Shown here one piece after another: positions 27,392-35,940 of a stretch of DNA of 47,834 nt. Each line of letters opens with the position of its first letter. The first letter of the stretch is position 1. The DNA lies in contig JAIRXW010000018.1 in NCBI GenBank assembly GCA_031268035.1, positions 1-47,834 on the forward strand. The letters are read 5' to 3'. The DNA comes from Rickettsiales bacterium. GTDB lineage: Bacteria; Pseudomonadota; Alphaproteobacteria; Rickettsiales; UBA1997. The notes beneath the pieces were generated by a model. That model was not told the origin of the DNA and did no database searches. It saw nothing but the letters and a program-made list of their open reading frames with translations. Position numbers and translations under genes: made by a program.

Positions 27392-27428
27392 CCCACAGGC
27401 CCCCACTCTTCGAGTGGGGGCCTGTGGG
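27392..27428. repeat. Longest perfect hairpin of the array (17-bp stem)
   Basis: CCCACAGGCCCCCACTC, loop TTC, and the exact complement GAGTGGGGGCCTGTGGG. The outer CCCACAG/CTGTGGG pairs are not present in most other copies, so both arms changed together here. Confidence 0.85.
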
Positions 27429-29726
27429 TGGAACCTTTTGTTTTTACTCTAAAAAAATGTGGGGCCACTGCCACTATTCTCATTTTTTCTACAGCTTGGT
27501 TATTTCCAGCATCTAATATTTTATATTGTCTAACTAGGCCATCGTTCTCATTTTTTCTACAGCTTGGTTATTTTCAACATCTAACATTTTATATTACCTG
27601 GCCATTGCACTGTCTTTAGTGTAAACATGGCTGCTGATCAGGCCACTGTCTTTGCTGTGGCTGTAGCTGAAAGGCCCCCACTCTTCGAGTGGGGGCCTTG
27701 GGCGGGACCTTTTGTTTTTTTACCCCAGAGAAAGATAGACCACTGCCACCGTTGCTCTTGTTTTCTAGGACCTAATCATTTTTAGCATCTAGCATCTAAC
27801 ATTTTATATTGCCGAGCCAGTGTGCTGTCTTTGGTGCAACTGCAACTGAAAGATCCCCACTCTTCGAGTGGGGATCTTTCTCTACCTCTAGAAAGATAGG
27901 CCGCCTCCACTGTCGTCACCTTTCTATGGCCTAGCCATTCCCAGCATTTAGCATTTTACATTACTTGGCCAGGCCATCGTTCTCATTTTTTCTACAGTCT
28001 GGTTATTCCCTAGCATATAATATTTTATATTGCCGAGCCAGTGTGTTTTGTTTTTACTGTGAGAATAGCCGCTAACCAGGCCACTGTCTTTGGTGTAGTT
28101 GTAGCCCAAAGTCCCCACTCTTCGAGTGGGGACCTTTGGGTGAAGCCTTTTGTTTTTATTCTAGAGAAAGGTGGGATCACCTCCACTGTTTTCGTTTTTT
28201 CTACAGCCTGATTATTTTCAACATCTAGCATTTTCTATTGCCTGACCAGTGGTGTGTGCTGTCTTTAGTGTAAACATGGCTGCTGATCAGGCCACTGTCT
28301 TTGCTGTGGCTGTAGCTGAAAGGTCCCCACTCGAAGAGTGGGGTCCTTTTATTTTCATTCTAGAAAAGGATATGGTCATGCCACCGTTGCTCTTGTTTTC
28401 TAGGACCTAATCATTTTTAGCATCTAGCATCTAACATTTTAAACTGCCTAACCACTACACTGTCTTTAGTGTAAACATGACTGCTAACCAGGTCACTGTC
28501 TTTGGTGTAGTTGTAGCCCAAGGCCCCCACTCTTCGAGTGGGGGCCTGTGGGTGAGACCTTTTGTTTTCATTCTAAAAAAAAATGAACTGCTGCCGCCGC
28601 CACTGTCATCACCTTTCTATAGCCTAGTCGTTCCCAACATCTAATATTTTATATTGTCTAACCGGGTCATCGTTCTCATTTTTTCTACAGCTTGGTTATT
28701 TTTAACATCTAACATTTTATATTGCCGAGCCAGTGTGCTGTCTTTAGTGCAACTGCAACTGAAAGATCCCCACTCTTCGAGTGGGGATCTTTCTCTACCT
28801 CTAGAAAGATAGGCCGCCTCCACTGTCGTCACCTTTCTATGGCCCAGCCATTCCTAGCATCTAATATTTTATATTGTCTAACCAGGTCATCGTTCTCATT
28901 TTTTCTACAGCTTGGTTATTCCCAGCATCTAGCATTTTATTTGCCGAGCCAGTGTGCTGTCTTTGGTGCAACTGCAACTGAAAGATCCCCACTCGAAGAG
29001 TGGGGATCTTTCTCTACCTCTAGAAAGATAGGCCGCCTCCACTGTCACCATTTTCTATGATCCGGTCGTTCCCTAGTATCTAATATTTTAAACTGCCTGA
29101 CCAGTGGTGTGTGCTGTCTTTAGTGCAAACATGACTGCTAACCAGGCCACTGTCTTTGCTGTGGCTATAGCTGAAAGGTCCCCACTCGAAGAGTGGGGAC
29201 CTTTGGGTGGGGCCTTTTTGTTTTTTACTCCAGATAAAGATGGACCACTGCCACCGTTGCTCTTGTTTTCTGGGACCTAGCCATTCCTAGCATCTACAGC
29301 TATTCTCATCATTTAGCATTTTACATTACCGGGTCAATGGTGCATACTGTCTTTAGTGCAAACATAGCTGCTGGCCAGGCCACTGTCTTTGCTGTGGCTA
29401 TAGCTGAAAGGCCCCCACTCGGAGAGTGGGGGCCTTGGGGAGGGACTTTTTATTTTCATTCTAGAAAAGGGTATGGTCATGCCACCGTTGCTCTTGTTTT
29501 CTAGGACCTAATCATTCCTAGCATCTAGCATCTAACATTCTATTTGCCGAGCCAGTGTGCTGTCTTTAGTGTAAACATGACTGCTGGCCAGATCACTGTC
29601 TTTGGTGTGGCTATAGCTGAAAGGACCCCACTCGGAGAGTGGGGTCCTTGGGGAGGGATCTTTTGTTTTTGCTCTAGAAAAAGATGGATCACCTCCACTG
29701 TTCTAGTTTTTTCTGTGATCTAATAT

Positions 29727-30809
29727 TTATATTGATTCGCCTGCCTTATTGTCTTCAACCGTAGGTATAAATTTTTTAAAAATTTCTACGGAATCCACAT
29801 CGTTAATAATAATCTTTTTGGAAGTGAGATTCCAAATAAATCTATAGTATTTCTCACTGTCAGTGTTTTTTTGATTTTCGGGAATTATATTGATAATTTG
29901 TATCAAATTACTCATGGCAGTTCTATTAAGAAAGGAAAATCCACCCCCTTCAGTTTCTGCGCTAGCTAAAAAGGAATTAAAGTTAATTATTTTTAATTCC
30001 CCGTCCACTAGGATCATTTCAGTTATCTGGGAAAGTGCTAGATTGCCAACGACAGAGAAACCAAAATTACCGGACACATTGTTTAGAAGAAAATTTTCAA
30101 CTTTAATATTTACAGCAATAATCCTTCCATCGGAACCCAGCTCGCTGTCCCCCCTAATTGCAAATTCTAAATTCGCTTCCGAACTTTTATCAGTCTTTTC
30201 TCTGAATTTTATCGCGTCAATATTCATTTTAATGAGAAAATTTCCATGATTTTTTGTTTGGCTGGAAACAGTATTTAGAGAAAAATTATCAAGCCCCAGG
30301 GTATCCTCCGTTTTATAGCCAATCTTGATCCTATTAACTTTCATATCCAATTTAGATATCGACTTCCATTTTTTCGCTAGTGTCATAGTAATGACATTAT
30401 CAACAAAATCTATATCGAAAACACTGCCTTCATTGTTAGGGACAGCGTCAGCATTGTTTGTCTCTAGGGTCGTTCCTTCGACAATTGTAATCAGGAGTTT
30501 TTTACTAAATAGTAAATTCCTAATGAGAATTTTTTTAAAAACCACTGTTTCCGCTATATGTTTGTTACCATAGAGCAATACTCTAAGATTTGAAACGGAG
30601 ACTTCCCAGCCAAATAGCTTTGGGCTCATAGAAATATCTTCATAGCTTATGCTATACGCTGCAGTCCTTTGATCAAGGGCGGCCTCAAATTTTCTTCTTA
30701 GAAAGAATAGGTATGCCGTGTGCATTGACAGCAGGATTAGAGTAAAGATCGCCAATATAACGATAGTTACTTTGAAAGTTTTAGACGTCTTTTTTGTTTG
30801 TTTGTCCAT
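29727..30809 (-). CDS. DUF2125-like membrane-anchored periplasmic protein
   Basis: The 360-aa protein has a short basic cytoplasmic end, one membrane anchor (VTIVILAIFTLILLSMHTAY, about 16-35) and a long beta-rich periplasmic part. The segment after the anchor (ALDQRTAAYSISYEDISMSPKLFGWEVSVSNLRVLL) fits the AsmA-like, alphaproteobacterial DUF2125 family, whose function is not established. The frame could begin at a GTG at 30821, but the ATG at 30809 has GGAG with a 6-nt spacer. It is the last gene of a probable three-gene envelope operon, 44 nt after the NlpD-like gene. Its stop codon lies within about 10 nt of the repeat array. Confidence 0.72.
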   Translation of the reverse strand: MDKQTKKTSKTFKVTIVILAIFTLILLSMHTAYLFFLRRKFEAALDQRTAAYSISYEDISMSPKLFGWEVSVSNLRVLLYGNKHIAETVVFKKILIRNLLFSKKLLITIVEGTTLETNNADAVPNNEGSVFDIDFVDNVITMTLAKKWKSISKLDMKVNRIKIGYKTEDTLGLDNFSLNTVSSQTKNHGNFLIKMNIDAIKFREKTDKSSEANLEFAIRGDSELGSDGRIIAVNIKVENFLLNNVSGNFGFSVVGNLALSQITEMILVDGELKIINFNSFLASAETEGGGFSFLNRTAMSNLIQIINIIPENQKNTDSEKYYRFIWNLTSKKIIINDVDSVEIFKKFIPTVEDNKAGESI

Positions 30810-30853
30810 AGGGATCTCCACACATTATAGGTTGTTTATATAAAATAATACCA

Positions 30854-31984
30854 CTACCTTCGAGAAAGGTATTTTGTCGGGTCAACGGCTACTTTACCTT
30901 TTCTTAGGGAAAAGTAAAGCTGTGGTTCAGAAACGTTTCCAGTGTCACCGACAGTGCCAATTATTTGGCCTTTCTGCACAGTGTCACCATTTTTAACATT
31001 TATAGATTCACAGTGGCCGTAAACAGAAATCCAGCCGCCGCTGTGCTTCACTATTACAATTTTACCAAAGCCCTTGATTTCATCTCCGGTATAGGCCACT
31101 TCGCCGTCAGCTATAGATTTAATTTTGGTTTTTAGAGGCGCTTTTATGCCTATCGAATCATTAGAACTGCCATCCGGCTGTTTTCCAAAAGTTTTGATAA
31201 TTTTTCCCTCATCGACAGGCCAAATGAGATCACTGGCTGCTCTATTCTGAGGCTCTCTGCCAGAAATATTATTCTCCATCTCCCCGCCGTTGTCTTTAAC
31301 TCTCACTAGCTTTTGTCCGTCCGAGGTTGCTCTCCCACGCGAATGTATGACTGCCTGAGAACTATCTGGAGATTTTTCTGGCTCTAGAAAGAGTTTCTGC
31401 CCAACCTGGAGATCATAGGGTTTTTTTAGATTATTATCTCTAATTAGATCAGTAAATTTCACGTTGTTTTCATAGGCCACTCTGTAGAGATTATCCCCTG
31501 GCTTAACTGTGTATAATAAACGTTTCTCTCTCTGGCTAACAGTGGCATGGCCACCAGCCACGGGAATTCTAATTTTTTGCCCAACATATATATTATAGGG
31601 AGATTCAATACCATTAAATTTGGCTAGTTTACTTAGACTTAGATCGTAGTTAGTTGCTATTTTAATTAGTGAATCGCCCCGCTGAACCACTACAATTTTG
31701 AAATTACCTGTGGGGAAAGAATGGCGGCTGCCCAGAGTAGTGTCACCAGCATGCTCAGAATCCTCGTCTTCATCAGTAGGAGATCTGTCTGGAGTCCTAG
31801 AGAGATCTCTGACTGTTCTGTTATCTTTGGTTCTGACATATTCACCCTTCATATAGCTGGGTTTCAGAGAATTTATTCTCCTGATTTCCGAATTATTTTC
31901 TCGTATAGTAACTCTAGCTGGATCCTGGCTACAGGACAAAACTGCTAGAAGAAATAATATAGCGAACATTTTTTTCTTTTTCAT
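30854..31984 (-). CDS. nlpD: NlpD-like lipoprotein: two LysM domains and a degenerate LytM (M23) domain
   Basis: The 376-aa lipoprotein has a lipobox at VLSC (Cys18). Two LysM peptidoglycan-binding domains follow: VVVQRGDSLIKIATNYDLSL (about 98-140) and LYTVKPGDNLYRVAYENNV (about 155-200). The C-terminal LytM domain keeps the fold (IADGEVAYTGDEIKGFGKIV; YGHCESI) but has lost catalytic residues. The usual GxHxGxD is replaced around NDSIGIKAP, and the terminal HxH is PQLYFSLR. It is therefore more likely an activator of cell-wall amidases, like NlpD/EnvC, than a hydrolase. It is 24 nt downstream of the LpoA-like gene. Confidence 0.88.
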   Translation of the reverse strand: MKKKKMFAILFLLAVLSCSQDPARVTIRENNSEIRRINSLKPSYMKGEYVRTKDNRTVRDLSRTPDRSPTDEDEDSEHAGDTTLGSRHSFPTGNFKIVVVQRGDSLIKIATNYDLSLSKLAKFNGIESPYNIYVGQKIRIPVAGGHATVSQREKRLLYTVKPGDNLYRVAYENNVKFTDLIRDNNLKKPYDLQVGQKLFLEPEKSPDSSQAVIHSRGRATSDGQKLVRVKDNGGEMENNISGREPQNRAASDLIWPVDEGKIIKTFGKQPDGSSNDSIGIKAPLKTKIKSIADGEVAYTGDEIKGFGKIVIVKHSGGWISVYGHCESINVKNGDTVQKGQIIGTVGDTGNVSEPQLYFSLRKGKVAVDPTKYLSRR

Positions 31985-32008
31985 AACAAATTTTCAAATA
32001 GATACTAA

Positions 32009-33316
32009 CTAGTAATTTAAAAACTCCTGATTGGTGCTAAGCACAATCTTTTCTCCATTTTTAAACTGTAAAACATAAAGCTTTCTTTCAACCAATCCAT
32101 TAGGTAAAAATCTGAATCTACCATCTATGCCGCTAAACCCCTTTGGGTCCAAAAGAGCATATTTGTCGGGTCGATAGATTCCATCCTCTCTCCTGTAAAC
32201 CCGGTCAATCACATTAATTAGATCATATACTATAGACGTAATTTTTAATGGTCTATGCCCGTATACCTTATCGTAACTAACCGAATATTTTTCATACTTC
32301 TCTGGATTGGCTCCAATAAATATAGTTTCATCCAGATAGGGATTTTTCAATGTATTTTCGTTTCCATCTAACTTGCTTGTTCCAATTAATTGTACATTCC
32401 TCCTCTCTTTCCGCACTGAAAAAACCAGGCTGCCAATTTGGTCAGCAAATCTGCCGCCTTCGGCAATAAACATAGCCTGAGGATATATTTTATCCTCCTC
32501 TTCAATTTCTAACTCAAGATTCTTTTCGTCGCCAAGTATTCTGGATTCCAATTTTTTCTTTTCAAAATTTTCATAGATAGTTTTGGGAATCTCATAGAAA
32601 GAAACCAGTTCAATGATTTTTTTTAGCATATGCTGATCGTTCTGATCATAATATTCTGTTTTGATCAACACAGCGTCCTTACCGAGGATAGCTTCCCTTA
32701 AAATTCTATTAACAGAGGCGCCAAAACTTGTGTTTGGCATAAGGCCAACATAGTTGTGGACATCCTTTTCAACCATATAGGAAATCAACAGCTGTATTTC
32801 CTGTTCCACTATTGGACCGGTGACAAAAATATTTCTTGAATTCACTAGATCCTGCTCGCTAGACAGAGAAAACACGAGGATATCATTTCTTTCAGCTATT
32901 TTTTGCACCGCCTTTGTTTCGGCTCTGAAGACAGGACCAATGATCACATCCACACCCTCCTCAATGGCCCTATTCATGGCTTCCACCACTCCAAAGGTCG
33001 TGCCCTTGGTGTCATACACCCTCAGTATTATATCCTTCTTCCTATTCTCAAAAAGAGACAATTGTGCCGCATTGGCCATATCCTCCCCAACGGATTTCAC
33101 GGGTCCACTCAGGGGAACGAATAGTGCCACTCTCAATAGGTTATTTAAATTCCTTTCGTACTGTTTCTTCAGGTCAGCATCACGAAAATCTATATCACTT
33201 TCTACAATGTTTTGTCTTTTTAGAAAATAGTCCATATTTCTCCTGCAGGAAACTATTGAAAGTACCAGCAGAAGGTGTACCATGGCCATAGAAAACAATT
33301 TCGAGTATGTAGTCAT
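32009..33316 (-). CDS. Lipoprotein, penicillin-binding protein activator (LpoA-like)
   Basis: The 435-aa protein has a lipoprotein signal (LLLVLSIVSC) and a periplasmic-binding-protein fold. VALFVPLSGPVKSVGEDMANAAQLSLFEN is the typical start of such domains in LpoA C-terminal regions and Leu/Ile/Val-binding proteins. GVDVIIGPVFRAETKAVQKIA and VDGRFRFLPNGLVER-type closing segments support this. LpoA stimulates the synthase PBP1A from the outer membrane. The open frame includes a TTG at 33325, but the ATG at 33316 is a normal start. rsmI is divergent 73 nt away, a neighbourhood seen in many proteobacteria, and NlpD-like and DUF2125-like genes follow. Confidence 0.82.
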   Translation of the reverse strand: MTTYSKLFSMAMVHLLLVLSIVSCRRNMDYFLKRQNIVESDIDFRDADLKKQYERNLNNLLRVALFVPLSGPVKSVGEDMANAAQLSLFENRKKDIILRVYDTKGTTFGVVEAMNRAIEEGVDVIIGPVFRAETKAVQKIAERNDILVFSLSSEQDLVNSRNIFVTGPIVEQEIQLLISYMVEKDVHNYVGLMPNTSFGASVNRILREAILGKDAVLIKTEYYDQNDQHMLKKIIELVSFYEIPKTIYENFEKKKLESRILGDEKNLELEIEEEDKIYPQAMFIAEGGRFADQIGSLVFSVRKERRNVQLIGTSKLDGNENTLKNPYLDETIFIGANPEKYEKYSVSYDKVYGHRPLKITSIVYDLINVIDRVYRREDGIYRPDKYALLDPKGFSGIDGRFRFLPNGLVERKLYVLQFKNGEKIVLSTNQEFLNY

Positions 33317-33389
33317 ATATGACAACTTTTCAACTAAAAACAGTAGGCAACTGGATAGTATCCAGCTACGATAAAATAATTAGCAAAAT

Positions 33390-34274
33390 ATGCAAGTAAT
33401 ATTTGATAACACAGACAAAATGGCCCTGGAAAGGGCGCTCTACATAGTTGCCACACCTATAGGAAACATGGAAGATATAACCCTAAGGGCGCTAAAAGTT
33501 TTAAATAGCTGCGATCACATATTTTGCGAAGACACCAGAGTTAGCTATAAACTTTTAAAATTCTATGACATGGCTCCCAAGAATCTTGGAATCTATAATG
33601 ACAATAGCGACAGTAGCCAGAGATCTCGCATTGTAGAGATCATAGAAAATGGTTCCAGCGTGGTTCTGATCTGTGATGCGGGCACACCGGCCATAGCCGA
33701 TCCAGGATTTAAACTGAAGCAAAAATGTAGAGAAAATAACATAAAAATTATCCCGATAGCGGGATCATCGGCCTGTGCAGCCGCCATCAGTGCCGCCTGT
33801 ATAGGCAGTGATAGATTTTTCTTCTCCGGTTTTCTTCCGGCTCCACTGGACCGTAGAAAACGTGAACTGGGGGAACTGCTAGGGCGCAGCGAAAGCGTGA
33901 TATGTTTTGAGTCCCCTCTGAGACTAATCACCACACTGAAAATCATAGTGGAATTGGATAACAAAAGGGTGATTTGCGTTGCCCGGGAACTGACAAAGAT
34001 ATTCGAAGACATACGAACCGAAACGGCAGATGAAATGCTTGAATATTACAGCAATAAATTTCCCAATGGCAGAGTGAAGGGGGAAATTGTTCTTCTGCTG
34101 GAGAAAAACACAGAGCCAACGGGGGTTGATTTAAATGATCTGGACAATATACTAGCGATGAGTTTAAAGTATCTTTCCGTGAAAAATTCTGCTGAACTTT
34201 TTTCCGAGGTTTTTCATTTGGCCAAGAAAAAGCTCTATAGTAAGTTATTGTTTTTGAAGGAAGAACGTGGGTAG
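33390..34274 (+). CDS. rsmI: 16S rRNA 2'-O-ribose C1402 methyltransferase RsmI
   Basis: The 294-aa tetrapyrrole-methylase-fold enzyme uses S-adenosylmethionine to methylate C1402 in the ribosomal decoding centre. Motifs are LYIVATPIGNMEDITLRAL (about 17-35), CEDTR, VLICDAGTPAIADPG and FFFSGFLPAP. ATG at 33390 is used, although an internal ATG ten codons in would also give a normal N-terminus. A small membrane ORF overlaps its last 8 nt, and der follows, all on plus. Confidence 0.95.
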   Translation: MQVIFDNTDKMALERALYIVATPIGNMEDITLRALKVLNSCDHIFCEDTRVSYKLLKFYDMAPKNLGIYNDNSDSSQRSRIVEIIENGSSVVLICDAGTPAIADPGFKLKQKCRENNIKIIPIAGSSACAAAISAACIGSDRFFFSGFLPAPLDRRKRELGELLGRSESVICFESPLRLITTLKIIVELDNKRVICVARELTKIFEDIRTETADEMLEYYSNKFPNGRVKGEIVLLLEKNTEPTGVDLNDLDNILAMSLKYLSVKNSAELFSEVFHLAKKKLYSKLLFLKEERG

Positions 34275-34431
34275 TGGGACTCTTATTATGCTTTTGCTGG
34301 GATTAGTATTGGTAATACTGTATCTCGTTTTATTTGGTTTTAGTTACGATCTGGGTACAAAATTGGGCCAATATGCCGCCCTGATAGTGATTTGCTATTG
34401 CATTGTGGATGAAATTTTCAGAGAACGCTGA
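34267..34431 (+). CDS. Small hydrophobic protein between rsmI and der
   Basis: A 54-codon frame starts at GTG 34267, overlapping the rsmI stop, with AAGGA five nt upstream. An internal ATG at 34288 would give 47 aa. It encodes two hydrophobic helices (MLLLGLVLVILYLVLFGF and YAALIVICYCIV) joined by SYDLGTKLGQ and ending DEIFRER. The stop TGA lies 2 nt before the der ATG, so all three genes are tightly packed, as in translational coupling. I know no family for it. The Shine-Dalgarno sequence, the exact fit in the gap and the membrane-protein composition support a real gene. Confidence 0.6.
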   Translation: MGSGTLIMLLLGLVLVILYLVLFGFSYDLGTKLGQYAALIVICYCIVDEIFRER

Positions 34432-34433
34432 TA

Positions 34434-35840
34434 ATGCTAACAGTAGCCATTGTAGGAAGAACCAGCGTGGGCAAGTCCACGCTCTTTAATAGACTCTGTG
34501 GTAGATCCATAGCTATAGTGAGTGGACAATCAGAGGTCAGCAGAGACCGCAATGAATCCATTGGACATATAGGCCCCAGGGAATTTCTAGTGGTAGACAC
34601 CGCTGGCTGGGAAGACTCTAGTTCTAGCGGTAGCCTGGCCCAGAGGATGAGAGAACAGAGTGAAATAGCTATAGCTGGAGCCGATGTTTGTCTATTCATG
34701 GTGGACGGACGTGCGGGGCTAACGGCGTTGGACATATCTCTTGGCCAGAGACTGAGAAGCTTTGGAGCGGCAGTGATTCTTGTTGTCAATAAATGCGATG
34801 GAAGACGAACCAAAGATACTTTTGTCGATGAATTCTATAGACTGGGGTTCAGACCAATTGTCTGTATATCGGCCGAACATGGTGAGGGCCTTAACCTTCT
34901 CTACGACTCTCTGGAACCGCACGAAAAGGAATATCTCGAAAGAAATGGGAATCTAGCCAATCCTCTTGATCCTAAGGTTGGAGAGCAAATAGACGACAAA
35001 AGCCCAATTCAGATAGCTATCCTTGGGCAACCAAATGTAGGCAAATCAACCCTTATAAACCATCTGCTAGGCCAGGAGCGTCTTCTGGTTGGTCCCGAGG
35101 CCGGTATAACCAGAGATTCTATAGCCCTAGACTGGCAATACGGAGGCAGAAAAATAAGAATTATGGATACCGCCGGCATAAGGAAAAAACATAGAGCCGG
35201 ATTAGATCTGGAAAAATTCTCCGTCGCAAAATCCATTAGAGCACTAAACTATGCCCAGGTGGTAATACTGGTGCTAGACGCCACAAAACATCCTGAAAAA
35301 CAGGTCCTGTCTCTAGCTTCCAGGGTCCAGGAGGAGGGGCGCGGCGTTCTGTTCGCGCTGAACAAGTGGGATATGGTGACCAATAAAAATAAACAGCTGC
35401 GATCTATAACGATGATTTTAAATAGGGCTTTGCCGGCCCTAGTTGGATGCCCAATTGTGCCCATATCGGCCACAGATGGAACAAACCTGGATGAGCTCAT
35501 GGGGAACGCCCTTGGAGTTTTTGAAAGCTGGAGCAGCCGAATATCTACGGGCAGACTTAATCGTTGGCTGCGGACCATAGGGTCAGAAAACCCGCCACCT
35601 TTATTCCGTGGCGAAACTACGCGGCTGAAATATATGAGTCAGATAAAAACTCGCCCACCAACTTTTGCTCTATTCACAAACTCTCCGGAGAGACTGGAGG
35701 AAACATTCTACCACAGATTTCTTCTGAACAGACTAAGGACAGACTTTAGCCTGGGTACCACACCAATTCGACTATTGCTTAGAAAATCTTCGAATCCCTA
35801 CGCCAGCAAGCCCCGCCCGAAAAAGCGCCGACAACAGTGA
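34434..35840 (+). CDS. der: Ribosome-assembly GTPase Der (EngA)
   Basis: The 468-aa protein has the diagnostic double GTPase arrangement and acts in 50S subunit maturation. The first G domain has GRTSVGKSTLFN (about 7-18), DTAGW and NKCD. The second has GQPNVGKSTLINHLLG (about 197), DTAGIRKKHR and NKWD. A C-terminal KH-like domain follows (about 370-450, TRLKYMSQIKTRPPTFALF) with a basic tail. It begins 2 nt after the small membrane ORF. Confidence 0.97.
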   Translation: MLTVAIVGRTSVGKSTLFNRLCGRSIAIVSGQSEVSRDRNESIGHIGPREFLVVDTAGWEDSSSSGSLAQRMREQSEIAIAGADVCLFMVDGRAGLTALDISLGQRLRSFGAAVILVVNKCDGRRTKDTFVDEFYRLGFRPIVCISAEHGEGLNLLYDSLEPHEKEYLERNGNLANPLDPKVGEQIDDKSPIQIAILGQPNVGKSTLINHLLGQERLLVGPEAGITRDSIALDWQYGGRKIRIMDTAGIRKKHRAGLDLEKFSVAKSIRALNYAQVVILVLDATKHPEKQVLSLASRVQEEGRGVLFALNKWDMVTNKNKQLRSITMILNRALPALVGCPIVPISATDGTNLDELMGNALGVFESWSSRISTGRLNRWLRTIGSENPPPLFRGETTRLKYMSQIKTRPPTFALFTNSPERLEETFYHRFLLNRLRTDFSLGTTPIRLLLRKSSNPYASKPRPKKRRQQ

Positions 35841-35940
35841 ATCAGCTAGGCCACAGTAAATAGGATGAAATTTTTTGCGCGAATAATTTGATTTTTAAAG
35901 ACTCTGTGCCAAACTGCCCCCTATAGTTTTTTAGACAATT

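Larger units (their letters stand above)
23743..29718. repeat. Mosaic tandem array with 25 copies of a GC-rich hairpin
   Basis: About 6 kb of non-coding sequence made of imperfect units of roughly 180-340 nt. Each unit contains a hairpin built on CCCCACTC - 3 nt - GAGTGGGG, starting near 23743, 24087, 24290, 24571, 24767, 25061, 25344, 25625, 25902, 26110, 26367, 26561, 26878, 27178, 27393, 27670, 27849, 28105, 28318, 28517, 28762, 28981, 29175, 29407 and 29629. The pair flanking the core varies with compensation (GGA/TCC, GGT/ACC, GAT/ATC, GGC/GCC). The loop is GAA (12 copies), TTC (9), GGA (3) or aberrant (26367). Between hairpins lie assorted modules such as AGCATCTA(A/G)CATTTTATATTGCCTG, CGTTCTCATTTTTTCTACAG and CACTGTCTTTGCTGTGG. 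Translated frames on both strands are short and broken. The array fills the whole gap between two convergent genes. Confidence 0.93.

Noticed and set aside
25250-29060. Several open frames of 60-112 codons inside the array on both strands, with recurring MLDVKNNQ- or PLEEWG-like peptides
   Set aside because: The recurring peptides follow from the repeated DNA and the palindrome. Frames are short, differ between units, are broken by stops, lack ribosome sites and are equally open on both strands.
23743-29718. CRISPR array or integron cassette array
   Set aside because: Units are 180-340 nt, imperfect and modular; there are no short identical repeats with unique spacers, no cas genes, no integrase and no cassette ORFs.
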